Of a DNA stretch of 64,000 bases, positions 1-13,871 are shown one piece after another. A program made the translations under genes and the position numbers. The stretch's first letter is position 1. Each line of letters begins with the position of its first letter. The notes under the pieces were generated by a model. It was not told where the DNA came from. It was given only the letters and a program-made list of their open reading frames with translations, and did no database searches. Origin of the DNA: Piscicola geometra (taxonomy: Eukaryota; Annelida; Clitellata; Hirudinida; Piscicolidae); assembly GCA_943735955.1 (NCBI GenBank), contig OX030966.1, positions 744,018-808,017 on the forward strand, in the 5' to 3' direction.

Positions 1-1039
1 TCAACACACTGACATGAATGCACCTCAACACACTGGCATGAATGCAACTCAACACACTGACATGAATGCACCTCAACACACTGACATGAATGCATCTCAA
101 CACTGACATGAATGCACCTCAACACTGACATGAATGCACCTCAACACACTGGCATGAATGGACCTCAACACACTGACATGAATGCACCTCAACACACTGA
201 CATGAATGCACCTCAACACACTGGCATGAATGCACTTCAACACACTGGCATGAATGCACCTCAAGACACTGACATGAATGCACCTCAACACACTGGCATG
301 AATGCACCTCAACACACTGGCATGAATGCACTTCAACACACTGGCATGAATGCACCTCAAGACACTGACATGAATGCACCTCAACACACTGGCATGAATG
401 CACCTCAAGACACTGACATGAATGCAACTCAACACACTGACATGAATGCACCTCAACACACTGACATGAATGCACCTCAACACACTGACATGAATGCACC
501 TCAACACACTGACATGAATGCACCTCAACAAACTGACATGAATGCACCTCAAGACACTGACATGAATGCACCTCAACACACTGACATGAATGCACCTCAA
601 CACACTGACATGAATGCAACTCAACACACTGACATGAATGCACCTCAACACACTGACATGAATGCACCTCAACACACTGACATGAATGCACCTCAACACA
701 CTGACATGAATGCACCTCAACAAACTGACATGAATGCACCTCAACACACTGACATGAATGCACCTCAACAAACTGACGTGAATGCACCTCAAGACACTGA
801 CATGAATGCACCTCAACACACTGACATGAATGCACCTCAACACACTGACATGAATGCACCTCAACACACTGACATGAATGCACCTCAACACACTGACATG
901 AATGCACCTGAAGACACTGACATGAATGCAACTCAACACACTGACATGAATGCACCTCAACACTGACATGAATGCACCTCAACACACTGGCATGAATGGA
1001 CCTCAACACACTGACATGAATGCACCTCAACACACTGAC

Positions 1040-4000
1040 ATGAATGCACCTCAACACACTGGCATGAATGCACTTCAACACACTGGCATGAATGCACCTC
1101 AAGACACTGACATGAATGCACCTCAACACACTGGCATGAATGCACCTCAACACACTGGCATGAATGCACTTCAACACACTGGCATGAATGCACCTCAAGA
1201 CACTGACATGAATGCACCTCAACACACTGGCATGAATGCACCTCAAGACACTGACATGAATGCAACTCAACACACTGACATGAATGCACCTCAACACACT
1301 GACATGAATGCACCTCAACACACTGACATGAATGCACCTCAACACACTGACATGAATGCACCTCAACAAACTGACATGAATGCACCTCAAGACACTGACA
1401 TGAATGCACCTCAACACACTGACATGAATGCACCTCAACACACTGACATGAATGCAACTCAACACACTGACATGAATGCACCTCAACACACTGACATGAA
1501 TGCACCTCAACACACTGACATGAATGCACCTCAACACACTGACATGAATGCACCTGAAGACACTGACATGAATGCAACTCAACACACTGACATGAATGCA
1601 CCTCAACACACTGGCATGAATGCACTTCAACACACTGGCATGAATGCACCTCAACACACTGACATGAATGCACCTCAACACACTGGCATGAATGCAACTC
1701 AACACACTGACATGAATGCACCTCAACACACTGACATGAATGCATCTCAACACTGACATGAATGCACCTCAACACTGACATGAATGCACCTCAACACACT
1801 GACATGAATGCACCTCAAGACACTGACATGAATGCACCTCAACATACTGACATGAATGCAACTCAACACACTGACATGAATGCACCTGAAGACACTGACA
1901 TGAATGCACCTCAACACACTGACATGAATGCACCTCAACACTGACATGAATGCACCTCAACACACTGGCATGAATGGACCTCAACACACTGACATGAATG
2001 CACCTCAACACACTGACATGAATGCACCTCAACACACTGGCATGAATGCACTTCAACACACTGGCATGAATGCACCTCAAGACACTGACATGAATGCACC
2101 TCAACACACTGGCATGAATGCACCTCAACACACTGGCATGAATGCACTTCAACACACTGGCATGAATGCACCTCAAGACACTGACATGAATGCACCTCAA
2201 CACACTGGCATGAATGCACCTCAAGACACTGACATGAATGCAACTCAACACACTGACATGAATGCACCTCAACACACTGACATGAATGCACCTCAACACA
2301 CTGACATGAATGCACCTCAACACACTGACATGAATGCACCTCAACAAACTGACATGAATGCACCTCAAGACACTGACATGAATGCACCTCAACACACTGA
2401 CATGAATGCACCTCAACACACTGACATGAATGCAACTCAACACACTGACATGAATGCACCTCAACACACTGACATGAATGCACCTCAACACACTGACATG
2501 AATGCACCTCAACACACTGACATGAATGCACCTCAACACACTGGCATGAATGCAACTCAACACACTGACATGAATGCACCTCAACACACTGACATGAATG
2601 CATCTCAACACTGACATGAATGCACCTCAACACTGACATGAATGCACCTCAACACACTGACATGAATGCACCTCAACACACTGACATGAATGCACCTCAA
2701 CACTGACATGAATGCACCTCAACACACTGGCATGAATGGACCTCAACACACTGACATGAATGCACCTCAACACACTGACATGAATGCACCTCAACACACT
2801 GGCATGAATGCACTTCAACACACTGGCATGAATGCACCTCAAGACACTGACATGAATGCACCTCAACACACTGGCATGAATGCACCTCAACACACTGGCA
2901 TGAATGCACTTCAACACACTGGCATGAATGCACCTCAAGACACTGACATGAATGCACCTCAACACACTGGCATGAATGCACCTCAAGACACTGACATGAA
3001 TGCAACTCAACACACTGACATGAATGCACCTCAACACACTGACATGAATGCACCTCAACACACTGACATGAATGCACCTCAACACACTGACATGAATGCA
3101 CCTCAACACACTGACATGAATGCACCTCAACACACTGGCATGAATGCAACTCAACACACTGACATGAATGCACCTCAACACACTGACATGAATGCATCTC
3201 AACACTGACATGAATGCACCTCAACACACTGACATGAATGCACCTCAACACACTGGCATGAATGCACTTCAACACACTGGCATGAATGCACCTCAAGACA
3301 CTGACATGAATGCACCTCAACACACTGGCATGAATGCACCTCAACACACTGGCATGAATGCACTTCAACACACTGGCATGAATGCACCTCAAGACACTGA
3401 CATGAATGCACCTCAACACACTGGCATGAATGCACCTCAAGACACTGACATGAATGCAACTCAACACACTGACATGAATGCACCTCAACACACTGACATG
3501 AATGCACCTCAACACACTGACATGAATGCACCTCAACACACTGACATGAATGCACCTCAACAAACTGACATGAATGCACCTCAAGACACTGACATGAATG
3601 CACCTCAACACACTGACATGAATGCACCTCAACACACTGACATGAATGCAACTCAACACACTGACATGAATGCACCTCAACACACTGACATGAATGCACC
3701 TCAACACACTGACATGAATGCACCTCAACACACTGACATGAATGCACCTGAAGACACTGACATGAATGCAACTCAACACACTGACATGAATGCACCTCAA
3801 CACACTGGCATGAATGCACTTCAACACACTGGCATGAATGCACCTCAACACACTGACATGAATGCACCTCAACACACTGGCATGAATGCAACTCAACACA
3901 CTGACATGAATGCACCTCAACACACTGACATGAATGCATCTCAACACTGACATGAATGCACCTCAACACTGACATGAATGCACCTCAACACACTGACATG

Positions 4001-5415
4001 AATGCACCTCAAGACACTGACATGAATGCACCTCAACATACTGACATGAATGCAACTCAACACACTGACATGAATGCACCTGAAGACACTGACATGAATG
4101 CACCTCAACACACTGACATGAATGCACCTCAACACTGACATGAATGCACCTCAACACACTGGCATGAATGGACCTCAACACACTGACATGAATGCACCTC
4201 AACACACTGACATGAATGCACCTCAACACACTGGCATGAATGCACTTCAACACACTGGCATGAATGCACCTCAAGACACTGACATGAATGCACCTCAACA
4301 CACTGGCATGAATGCACCTCAACACACTGGCATGAATGCACTTCAACACACTGGCATGAATGCACCTCAAGACACTGACATGAATGCACCTCAACACACT
4401 GGCATGAATGCACCTCAAGACACTGACATGAATGCAACTCAACACACTGACATGAATGCACCTCAACACACTGACATGAATGCACCTCAACACACTGACA
4501 TGAATGCACCTCAACACACTGACATGAATGCACCTCAACAAACTGACATGAATGCACCTCAAGACACTGACATGAATGCACCTCAACACACTGACATGAA
4601 TGCACCTCAACACACTGACATGAATGCAACTCAACACACTGACATGAATGCACCTCAACACACTGACATGAATGCACCTCAACACACTGACATGAATGCA
4701 CCTCAACACACTGACATGAATGCACCTCAACACACTGGCATGAATGCAACTCAACACACTGACATGAATGCACCTCAACACACTGACATGAATGCATCTC
4801 AACACTGACATGAATGCACCTCAACACTGACATGAATGCACCTCAACACACTGACATGAATGCACCTCAACACACTGACATGAATGCACCTCAACACTGA
4901 CATGAATGCACCTCAACACACTGGCATGAATGGACCTCAACACACTGACATGAATGCACCTCAACACACTGACATGAATGCACCTCAACACACTGGCATG
5001 AATGCACTTCAACACACTGGCATGAATGCACCTCAAGACACTGACATGAATGCACCTCAACACACTGGCATGAATGCACCTCAACACACTGGCATGAATG
5101 CACTTCAACACACTGGCATGAATGCACCTCAAGACACTGACATGAATGCACCTCAACACACTGGCATGAATGCACCTCAAGACACTGACATGAATGCAAC
5201 TCAACACACTGACATGAATGCACCTCAACACACTGACATGAATGCACCTCAACACACTGACATGAATGCACCTCAACACACTGACATGAATGCACCTCAA
5301 CACACTGACATGAATGCACCTCAACACACTGGCATGAATGCAACTCAACACACTGACATGAATGCACCTCAACACACTGACATGAATGCATCTCAACACT
5401 GACATGAATGCACCT
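1040..5415. repeat. higher-order tandem duplication of 2194 bp inside the minisatellite
   Basis: The positions of the frame-shifting 22-bp units recur with an exact offset of 2194 bp (1756/3950, 1944/4138, 2614/4808, 3208/5402). The order of variant units between them is the same in both copies. The copies span about 1040-3220 and 3234-5415. Outside these limits the variant order diverges, which marks the breakpoints. Confidence 0.85.
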
Positions 5416-8400
5416 CAACACTGACATGAATGCACCTCAACAAACTGACATGAATGCACCTCAAGACACTGACATGAATGCACCTCAACACACTGACATG
5501 AATGCACCTCAACACACTGACATGAATGCACCTCAACACACTGGCATGAATGCAACTCAACACACTGACATGAATGCACCTCAACACACTGACATGAATG
5601 CATCTCAACACTGACATGAATGCACCTCAACACTGACGTGAATGCACCTCAACACACTGACATGAATGCACCTCAACACTCTGGCATGAATGCACCTCAA
5701 CACACTGACATGAATGCACCTCAACACACTGACATGAATGCACCTCAAGACACTGACATGAATGCACCTCAACATACTGACATGAATGCAACTCAACACA
5801 CTGACATGAATGCACCTGAAGACACTGACATGAATGCACCTCAACACACTGACATGAATGCACCTCAACACTGACATGAATGCACCTCAACACACTGGCA
5901 TGAATGCACCTCAACACACTGACATGAATGCACCTCAACACACTGACATGAATGCACCTCAACACACTGGCATGAATGCACTTCAACACACTGGCATGAA
6001 TGCACCTCAAGACACTGACATGAATGCACCTCAACACACTGGCATGAATGCACCTCAACACACTGGCATGAATGCACTTCAACACACTGGCATGAATGCA
6101 CCTCAAGACACTGACATGAATGCACCTCAACACACTGGCATGAATGCACCTCAAGACACTGACATGAATGCAACTCAACACACTGACATGAATGCACCTC
6201 AACACACTGACATGAATGCACCTCAACACACTGACATGAATGCACCTCAACACACTGACATGAATGCACCTCAACAAACTGACATGAATGCACCTCAAGA
6301 CACTGACATGAATGCACCTCAACACACTGACATGAATGCACCTCAACACACTGACATGAATGCAACTCAACACACTGACATGAATGCACCTCAACACACT
6401 GACATGAATGCACCTCAACACACTGACATGAATGCACCTCAACACACTGACATGAATGCACCTGAAGACACTGACATGAATGCAACTCAACACACTGACA
6501 TGAATGCACCTCAACACACTGGCATGAATGCACTTCAACACACTGGCATGAATGCACCTCAACACACTGACATGAATGCACCTCAACACACTGGCATGAA
6601 TGCACCTCAACACACTGACATGAATGCACCTCAAGACACTGACATGAATGCACCTCAACACACTGGCATGAATGCACCTCAACACACTGGCATGAATGCA
6701 CTTCAACACACTGGCATGAATGCACCTCAACACACTGACATGAATGCACCTCAAGACACTGACATGAATGCACCTCAAGACACTGGCATGAATGCACCTC
6801 AAGACACTGGCATGAATGCACTTCAACACACTGGCATGAATGCACCTCAACACACTGACATGAATGCACCTCAAGACACTGACATGAATGCACCTCAACA
6901 CACTGACATGAATGCACCTCAACACACTGGCATGAATGCACCTCAAGACACTGGCATGAATGCACTTCAACACACTGGCATGAATGCACCTCAAGACACT
7001 GACATGAATGCACCTCAACACACTGGCATGAATGCACCTCAAGACACTGGCATGAATGAACCTCAACACACTGACATGAATGCACCTCAACACACTGACA
7101 TGAATGCACTTCAAGACACTGACATGAATGCACCTCAAGACACTGGCATGAATGCACCTCAACACACTGACATGAATGCACCTCAACACACTGACATGAA
7201 TGCACCTCAACACACTGACATGAATGCACCTCAACACACTGACATGAATGCACCTCAACACACTGACATGAATGCACCTGAAGACACTGACATGAATGCA
7301 ACTCAACACACTGACATGAATGCACCTCAACACACTGGCATGAATGCACTTCAACACACTGACATGAATGCACCTCAACACACTGACATGAATGCACCTG
7401 AAGACACTGACATGAATGCAACTCAACACACTGACATGAATGCACCTCAACACACTGGCATGAATGCACTTCAACACACTGGCATGAATGCACCTCAACA
7501 CACTGACATGAATGCACCTCAACACACTGACATGAATGCACCTCAACACACTGACATGAATGCACCTGAAGACACTGACATGAATGCAACTCAACACACT
7601 GACATGAATGCACCTCAACACACTGGCATGAATGCACTTCAACACACTGGCATGAATGCACCTCAACACACTGACATGAATGCACCTCAACACACTGGCA
7701 TGAATGCAACTCAACACACTGACATGAATGCACCTCAACACACTGACATGAATGCATCTCAACACTGACATGAATGCACCTCAACACTGACATGAATGCA
7801 CCTCAACACACTGACATGAATGCACCTCAACACTCTGGCATGAATGCACCTCAACACACTGACATGAATGCACCTCAACACACTGACATGAATGCACCTC
7901 AAGACACTGACATGAATGCACCTCAACATACTGACATGAATGCAACTCAACACACTGACATGAATGCACCTGAAGACACTGACATGAATGCACCTCAACA
8001 CACTGACATGAATGCACCTCAACACTGACATGAATGCACCTCAACACACTGGCATGAATGGACCTCAACACACTGACATGAATGCACCTCAACACACTGA
8101 CATGAATGCACCTCAACACACTGACATGAATGCACCTCAACACACTGACATGAATGCACCTCAACACACTGACATGAATGCACTTCAACACACTGACATG
8201 AATGAACCTCAACACACTGGCATGAATGCACCTCAAGACACTGACATGAATGCACCTCAACACACTGGCATGAATGCACCTCAAGACACTGACATGAATG
8301 CACTTCAAGACACTGACATGAATGCACCTCAACACACTGGCATGAATGCACCTCAAGACACTGACATGAATGCACCTCAAGACACTGACATGAATGCACC

Positions 8401-11400
8401 TCAACACACTGGCATGAATGCACCTCAACACACTGACATGAATGCACCTCAACACTGACATGAATGCACCTCAACACTGACATGAATGCACCTCAACACA
8501 CTGACATGAATGCACCTCAACACACTGACATGAATGCACCTCAACACTGACATGAATGCACCTCAACACACTGGCATGAATGCAACTCAACACACTGACA
8601 TGAATGCACCTCAACACACTGACATGAATGCATCTCAACACTGACATGAATGCACCTCAACACTGACATGAATGCACCTCAACAAACTGACATGAATGCA
8701 CCTCAAGACACTGACATGAATGCACCTCAACACACTGACATGAATGCACCTCAACACACTGACATGAATGCACCTCAACACACTGGCATGAATGCAACTC
8801 AACACACTGACATGAATGCACCTCAACACACTGACATGAATGCATCTCAACACTGACATGAATGCACCTCAACACTGACGTGAATGCACCTCAACACACT
8901 GACATGAATGCACCTCAACACTCTGGCATGAATGCACCTCAACACACTGACATGAATGCACCTCAACACACTGACATGAATGCACCTCAAGACACTGACA
9001 TGAATGCACCTCAACATACTGACATGAATGCAACTCAACACACTGACATGAATGCACCTGAAGACACTGACATGAATGCACCTCAACACACTGACATGAA
9101 TGCACCTCAACACTGACATGAATGCACCTCAACACACTGGCATGAATGGACCTCAACACACTGACATGAATGCACCTCAACACACTGACATGAATGCACC
9201 TCAACACACTGGCATGAATGCACTTCAACACACTGGCATGAATGCACCTCAAGACACTGACATGAATGCACCTCAACACACTGGCATGAATGCACCTCAA
9301 CACACTGGCATGAATGCACTTCAACACACTGGCATGAATGCACCTCAAGACACTGACATGAATGCACCTCAACACACTGGCATGAATGCACCTCAAGACA
9401 CTGACATGAATGCAACTCAACACACTGACATGAATGCACCTCAACACACTGACATGAATGCACCTCAACACACTGACATGAATGCACCTCAACACACTGA
9501 CATGAATGCACCTCAACAAACTGACATGAATGCACCTCAAGACACTGACATGAATGCACCTCAACACACTGACATGAATGCACCTCAACACACTGACATG
9601 AATGCAACTCAACACACTGACATGAATGCACCTCAACACACTGACATGAATGCACCTCAACACACTGACATGAATGCACCTCAACACACTGACATGAATG
9701 CACCTGAAGACACTGACATGAATGCAACTCAACACACTGACATGAATGCACCTCAACACACTGGCATGAATGCACTTCAACACACTGGCATGAATGCACC
9801 TCAACACACTGACATGAATGCACCTCAACACACTGGCATGAATGCACCTCAACACACTGACATGAATGCACCTCAAGACACTGACATGAATGCACCTCAA
9901 CACACTGGCATGAATGCACCTCAACACACTGGCATGAATGCACTTCAACACACTGGCATGAATGCACCTCAACACACTGACATGAATGCACCTCAAGACA
10001 CTGACATGAATGCACCTCAAGACACTGGCATGAATGCACCTCAAGACACTGGCATGAATGCACTTCAACACACTGGCATGAATGCACCTCAACACACTGA
10101 CATGAATGCACCTCAAGACACTGACATGAATGCACCTCAACACACTGACATGAATGCACCTCAACACACTGGCATGAATGCACCTCAAGACACTGGCATG
10201 AATGCACTTCAACACACTGGCATGAATGCACCTCAAGACACTGACATGAATGCACCTCAACACACTGGCATGAATGCACCTCAAGACACTGGCATGAATG
10301 AACCTCAACACACTGACATGAATGCACCTCAACACACTGACATGAATGCACTTCAAGACACTGACATGAATGCACCTCAAGACACTGGCATGAATGCACC
10401 TCAACACACTGACATGAATGCACCTCAACACACTGACATGAATGCACCTCAACACACTGACATGAATGCACCTCAACACACTGACATGAATGCACCTCAA
10501 CACACTGACATGAATGCACCTGAAGACACTGACATGAATGCAACTCAACACACTGACATGAATGCACCTCAACACACTGGCATGAATGCACTTCAACACA
10601 CTGACATGAATGCACCTCAACACACTGACATGAATGCACCTGAAGACACTGACATGAATGCAACTCAACACACTGACATGAATGCACCTCAACACACTGG
10701 CATGAATGCACTTCAACACACTGGCATGAATGCACCTCAACACACTGACATGAATGCACCTCAACACACTGACATGAATGCACCTCAACACACTGACATG
10801 AATGCACCTGAAGACACTGACATGAATGCAACTCAACACACTGACATGAATGCACCTCAACACACTGGCATGAATGCACTTCAACACACTGGCATGAATG
10901 CACCTCAACACACTGACATGAATGCACCTCAACACACTGGCATGAATGCAACTCAACACACTGACATGAATGCACCTCAACACACTGACATGAATGCATC
11001 TCAACACTGACATGAATGCACCTCAACACTGACATGAATGCACCTCAACACACTGACATGAATGCACCTCAACACTCTGGCATGAATGCACCTCAACACA
11101 CTGACATGAATGCACCTCAACACACTGACATGAATGCACCTCAAGACACTGACATGAATGCACCTCAACATACTGACATGAATGCAACTCAACACACTGA
11201 CATGAATGCACCTGAAGACACTGACATGAATGCACCTCAACACACTGACATGAATGCACCTCAACACTGACATGAATGCACCTCAACACACTGGCATGAA
11301 TGGACCTCAACACACTGACATGAATGCACCTCAACACACTGACATGAATGCACCTCAACACACTGACATGAATGCACCTCAACACACTGACATGAATGCA

Positions 11401-11815
11401 CCTCAACACACTGACATGAATGCACTTCAACACACTGACATGAATGAACCTCAACACACTGGCATGAATGCACCTCAAGACACTGACATGAATGCACCTC
11501 AACACACTGGCATGAATGCACCTCAAGACACTGACATGAATGCACTTCAAGACACTGACATGAATGCACCTCAACACACTGGCATGAATGCACCTCAAGA
11601 CACTGACATGAATGCACCTCAAGACACTGACATGAATGCACCTCAACACACTGGCATGAATGCACCTCAACACACTGACATGAATGCACCTCAACACTGA
11701 CATGAATGCACCTCAACACTGACATGAATGCACCTCAACACACTGACATGAATGCACCTCAACACACTGACATGAATGCACCTCAACACTGACATGAATG
11801 CACCTCAACACACTG
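5310..11815. repeat. higher-order tandem duplication of 3242 bp inside the minisatellite
   Basis: Frame-shifting units recur with an offset of 3242 bp (5614/8856, 5874/9116, 7768/11010, 8028/11270, 8458/11700). Copies are about 5310-8551 and 8552-11815. The translated variant strings are almost identical over 3.2 kb. A visible difference is NAPQ in the first copy versus NGPQ in the second, near 5905/9147. The duplication must therefore be recent, or recently homogenised. Confidence 0.85.
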
Positions 11816-12321
11816 ACATGAATGCACCTCAACACACTGACATGAATGCACCTCAACACACTGACATGAATGCACCTCAACACACTGACATGAATGCACC
11901 TCAACATTCTGGCATGAATGCACCTCAACACTCTGGCATGAATGCACCTCAAGACACTGACATGAATGCACCTCAAGACACTGACATGAATGCACCTCAA
12001 CACTGACATGAATGCACCTCAACACACTGACATGAATGCACCTCAACACACTGGCATGAATGCACCTCAACACTGACATGAATGCACTTCAACACACTGA
12101 CATGAATGCACCTCAACACACTGGCATGAATGCACCTCAACACTGACATGAATGCACCTCAACACACTGACATGAATGCACCTCAACACATTGAGTTGAA
12201 TGCACCTCAACACACTGACATGAATGCACCTCAACACACTGACATGAATGCACCTCAAGACACTGACATGAATGCACCTCAACACACTGACATGAATGCA
12301 TCTCAAGCCAATACACCACAG

Positions 12322-13164
12322 CCGACTGACACGAAGACGTGCACTCAAGCGGATGGCTTGGAGAGTTATCTTTTGAAGCGAGAGCAGGTGCCATTTTTTT
12401 CTGCGATAAATTTAAGGCACATTTGTTGCCTGGGAGATGTTTCAGAGGTGCAATGGAAGACACAAACTTTCGGGGTGGCTCAGAAGTAGCAACACACCAG
12501 GTTTTGGAAGCGTTGTTGCTGCTGCTGAATACTGCCAACCTGATCAAGTACCCGCACAAGGAGGATGTGAGAGGCAGTCTGCAGTCGTTCAGTGGGAGGC
12601 TGGAGAAGTCTTCAGATGCAAGCGCTGGTGCTGCGAAAAAGGACGCCATTGAAAGCATCGTCGAACAAGTCAACTTCAGGTGCTTGTGTCTTCACGGGGT
12701 GACAACAGTTTTCAGATGAGCTTCTCTGCACATTCATTCGTGCAACCCGCAGAGACTTGGCAGAGAACTACATGCAGGACATTCCGCAGTACAAGGTGGG
12801 CTACTTGGGTCTGGTGCCCAAGAGAACTCCTCTCTTTCCGAGCGCCCAAACAGCAGGCCACAACAGGGCAACCCTCGACAAGCAGGCACGCACCACCTCC
12901 AACAAATCACTCCTATTTGCGAAACATCAACCTACGATCGACCAAAAAGTCAAATGCAACACAATGACCGCAAAATCTGCGCCGTCCAAGAACAGAGGCA
13001 CGCTGGCCAGACTGCCTTCGAAGGTGCTAAGGTTCGCTGAGGAGCTGATCAGCGATTGTCCCTTCAGCGAGACGATGCTCTTCCCAGAGGGCTATGTGAG
13101 GGGCAAGCAAGCCCGTCTGGCAGCCTCGACCTCAGGAGTTTCCGATCAGATGTGGATGAATTGA
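12322..13164 (+). CDS. 3' exons of an unidentified protein-coding gene
   Basis: I propose three exons: 12322-12387, 12501-12668 and 12709-13164 (stop TGA). Introns are 113 and 40 bp. All junctions are phase 0 with GT..AG ends: acceptor CACCACAG before 12322, donor CAG|GTGCCA, acceptor CACCAG before 12501, donor CAA|GTCAAC, acceptor GACAACAG before 12709. They join three different reading frames into one open frame of about 229 codons. Recognisable stretches are YLLKREQ|VLEALLLLLNT, then DELLCTFIRATRRDLAENYM and a Ser/Thr/Lys-rich, probably disordered tail ending DQMWMN. I do not recognise the family. Earlier exons would lie before the window, with the minisatellite in an intron. Alternatively the first exon could continue in frame into the last array units. 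The 40-bp intron is the weakest point. Confidence 0.5.
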
Positions 13165-13871
13165 AGTGTGCTCAGATACCCAGCTCAATTTTCATCTGTC
13201 TTTATAAGTTTTTTCCGAGATCTTTTTCTTGTTTTACATTTATTTTTAACAACATTTAATGCTGGTTTTGTTTAATTTCGTTGATGTATTTAAAACGCCT
13301 TGATGGATTTATTCAAATCCTCAAAAAGTCGACTAAGATTGATGATGCTAATTGCTGATGCAAGTGCATGTTGGAAAGTTCGTCATTTCTGGAGGCCTAG
13401 TTGATTAAAATGCAACTCAAACTACGCTTTTAAGGCCATTGTAAAATAGGGCACTTGAGAAAAGTGATTTTGATTCATCTTAAGCCACACGTATGAGGCC
13501 ACCTGTTTTTTAATGGAAAATGGAAAAAAAAACAAGATATAAAGAAGCGAAAACTAACATATTGAATCGGAAGTATCCAACATTTTACAATTGCAAATCT
13601 ATAAGTTTGTGTAATTGGAAAGCTGTTATAAGAAGCAAAAGGTGCGCTTTGTGTTATACGGTGATGAAAGTTGAAATGTTGAAGGCATATTAAAATAAGG
13701 CTGCTGAAAAGAAATATGCTGATCAGAAAATGAGACCTCCTCGCTGGCCCTTCACACGCCTCTTTCCTTCACTAACTTTCCACTTCGTAATTCAAGCAAC
13801 TAATTCACTTGTGCCATTCACGCAGCCTTCTTTCCACCCATCCATCATGCCTCCATCCTGCCTCCTCCGAT
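13165..13871. other. intergenic space between convergent 3' ends
   Basis: This interval separates the plus-strand gene's stop (13164) from the minus-strand V-ATPase E stop (13872). It is A+T-rich and I see no ORF, repeat or RNA gene in it. It presumably holds both 3' UTRs. Confidence 0.5.

Larger units (their letters stand above)
1..12310. repeat. 24-bp minisatellite array, about 12.3 kb, truncated at the window edge
   Basis: The array has a 24-bp period that reads MNAPQHTD per unit on the plus strand and IHVSVLRC on the minus strand. Main variants are A/G in GACATG versus GGCATG, CAC versus GAC in the Q-H/D codon, CTT for CCT, ACT for CCT and TCT for CCT. A recurring 22-bp unit lacks one AC, which shifts the frame and ends each plus-strand ORF in CAACACTGA. 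Because 24 is a multiple of 3 and the unit has no stop, several frames on both strands stay open for hundreds of codons. These ORFs are by-products of the repeat. The array starts before base 1 and ends next to the first recognisable exon of the plus-strand gene at 12322. Confidence 0.97.

Noticed and set aside
97..11725. Long ORFs on both strands (up to about 714 codons)
   Set aside because: They are produced by a 24-bp repeat without stops. Their start and stop positions follow the 22-bp units exactly, and both strands are equally open.
1..12310. CRISPR-like array of short repeats
   Set aside because: Units are contiguous with no unique spacers, and the window is eukaryotic.
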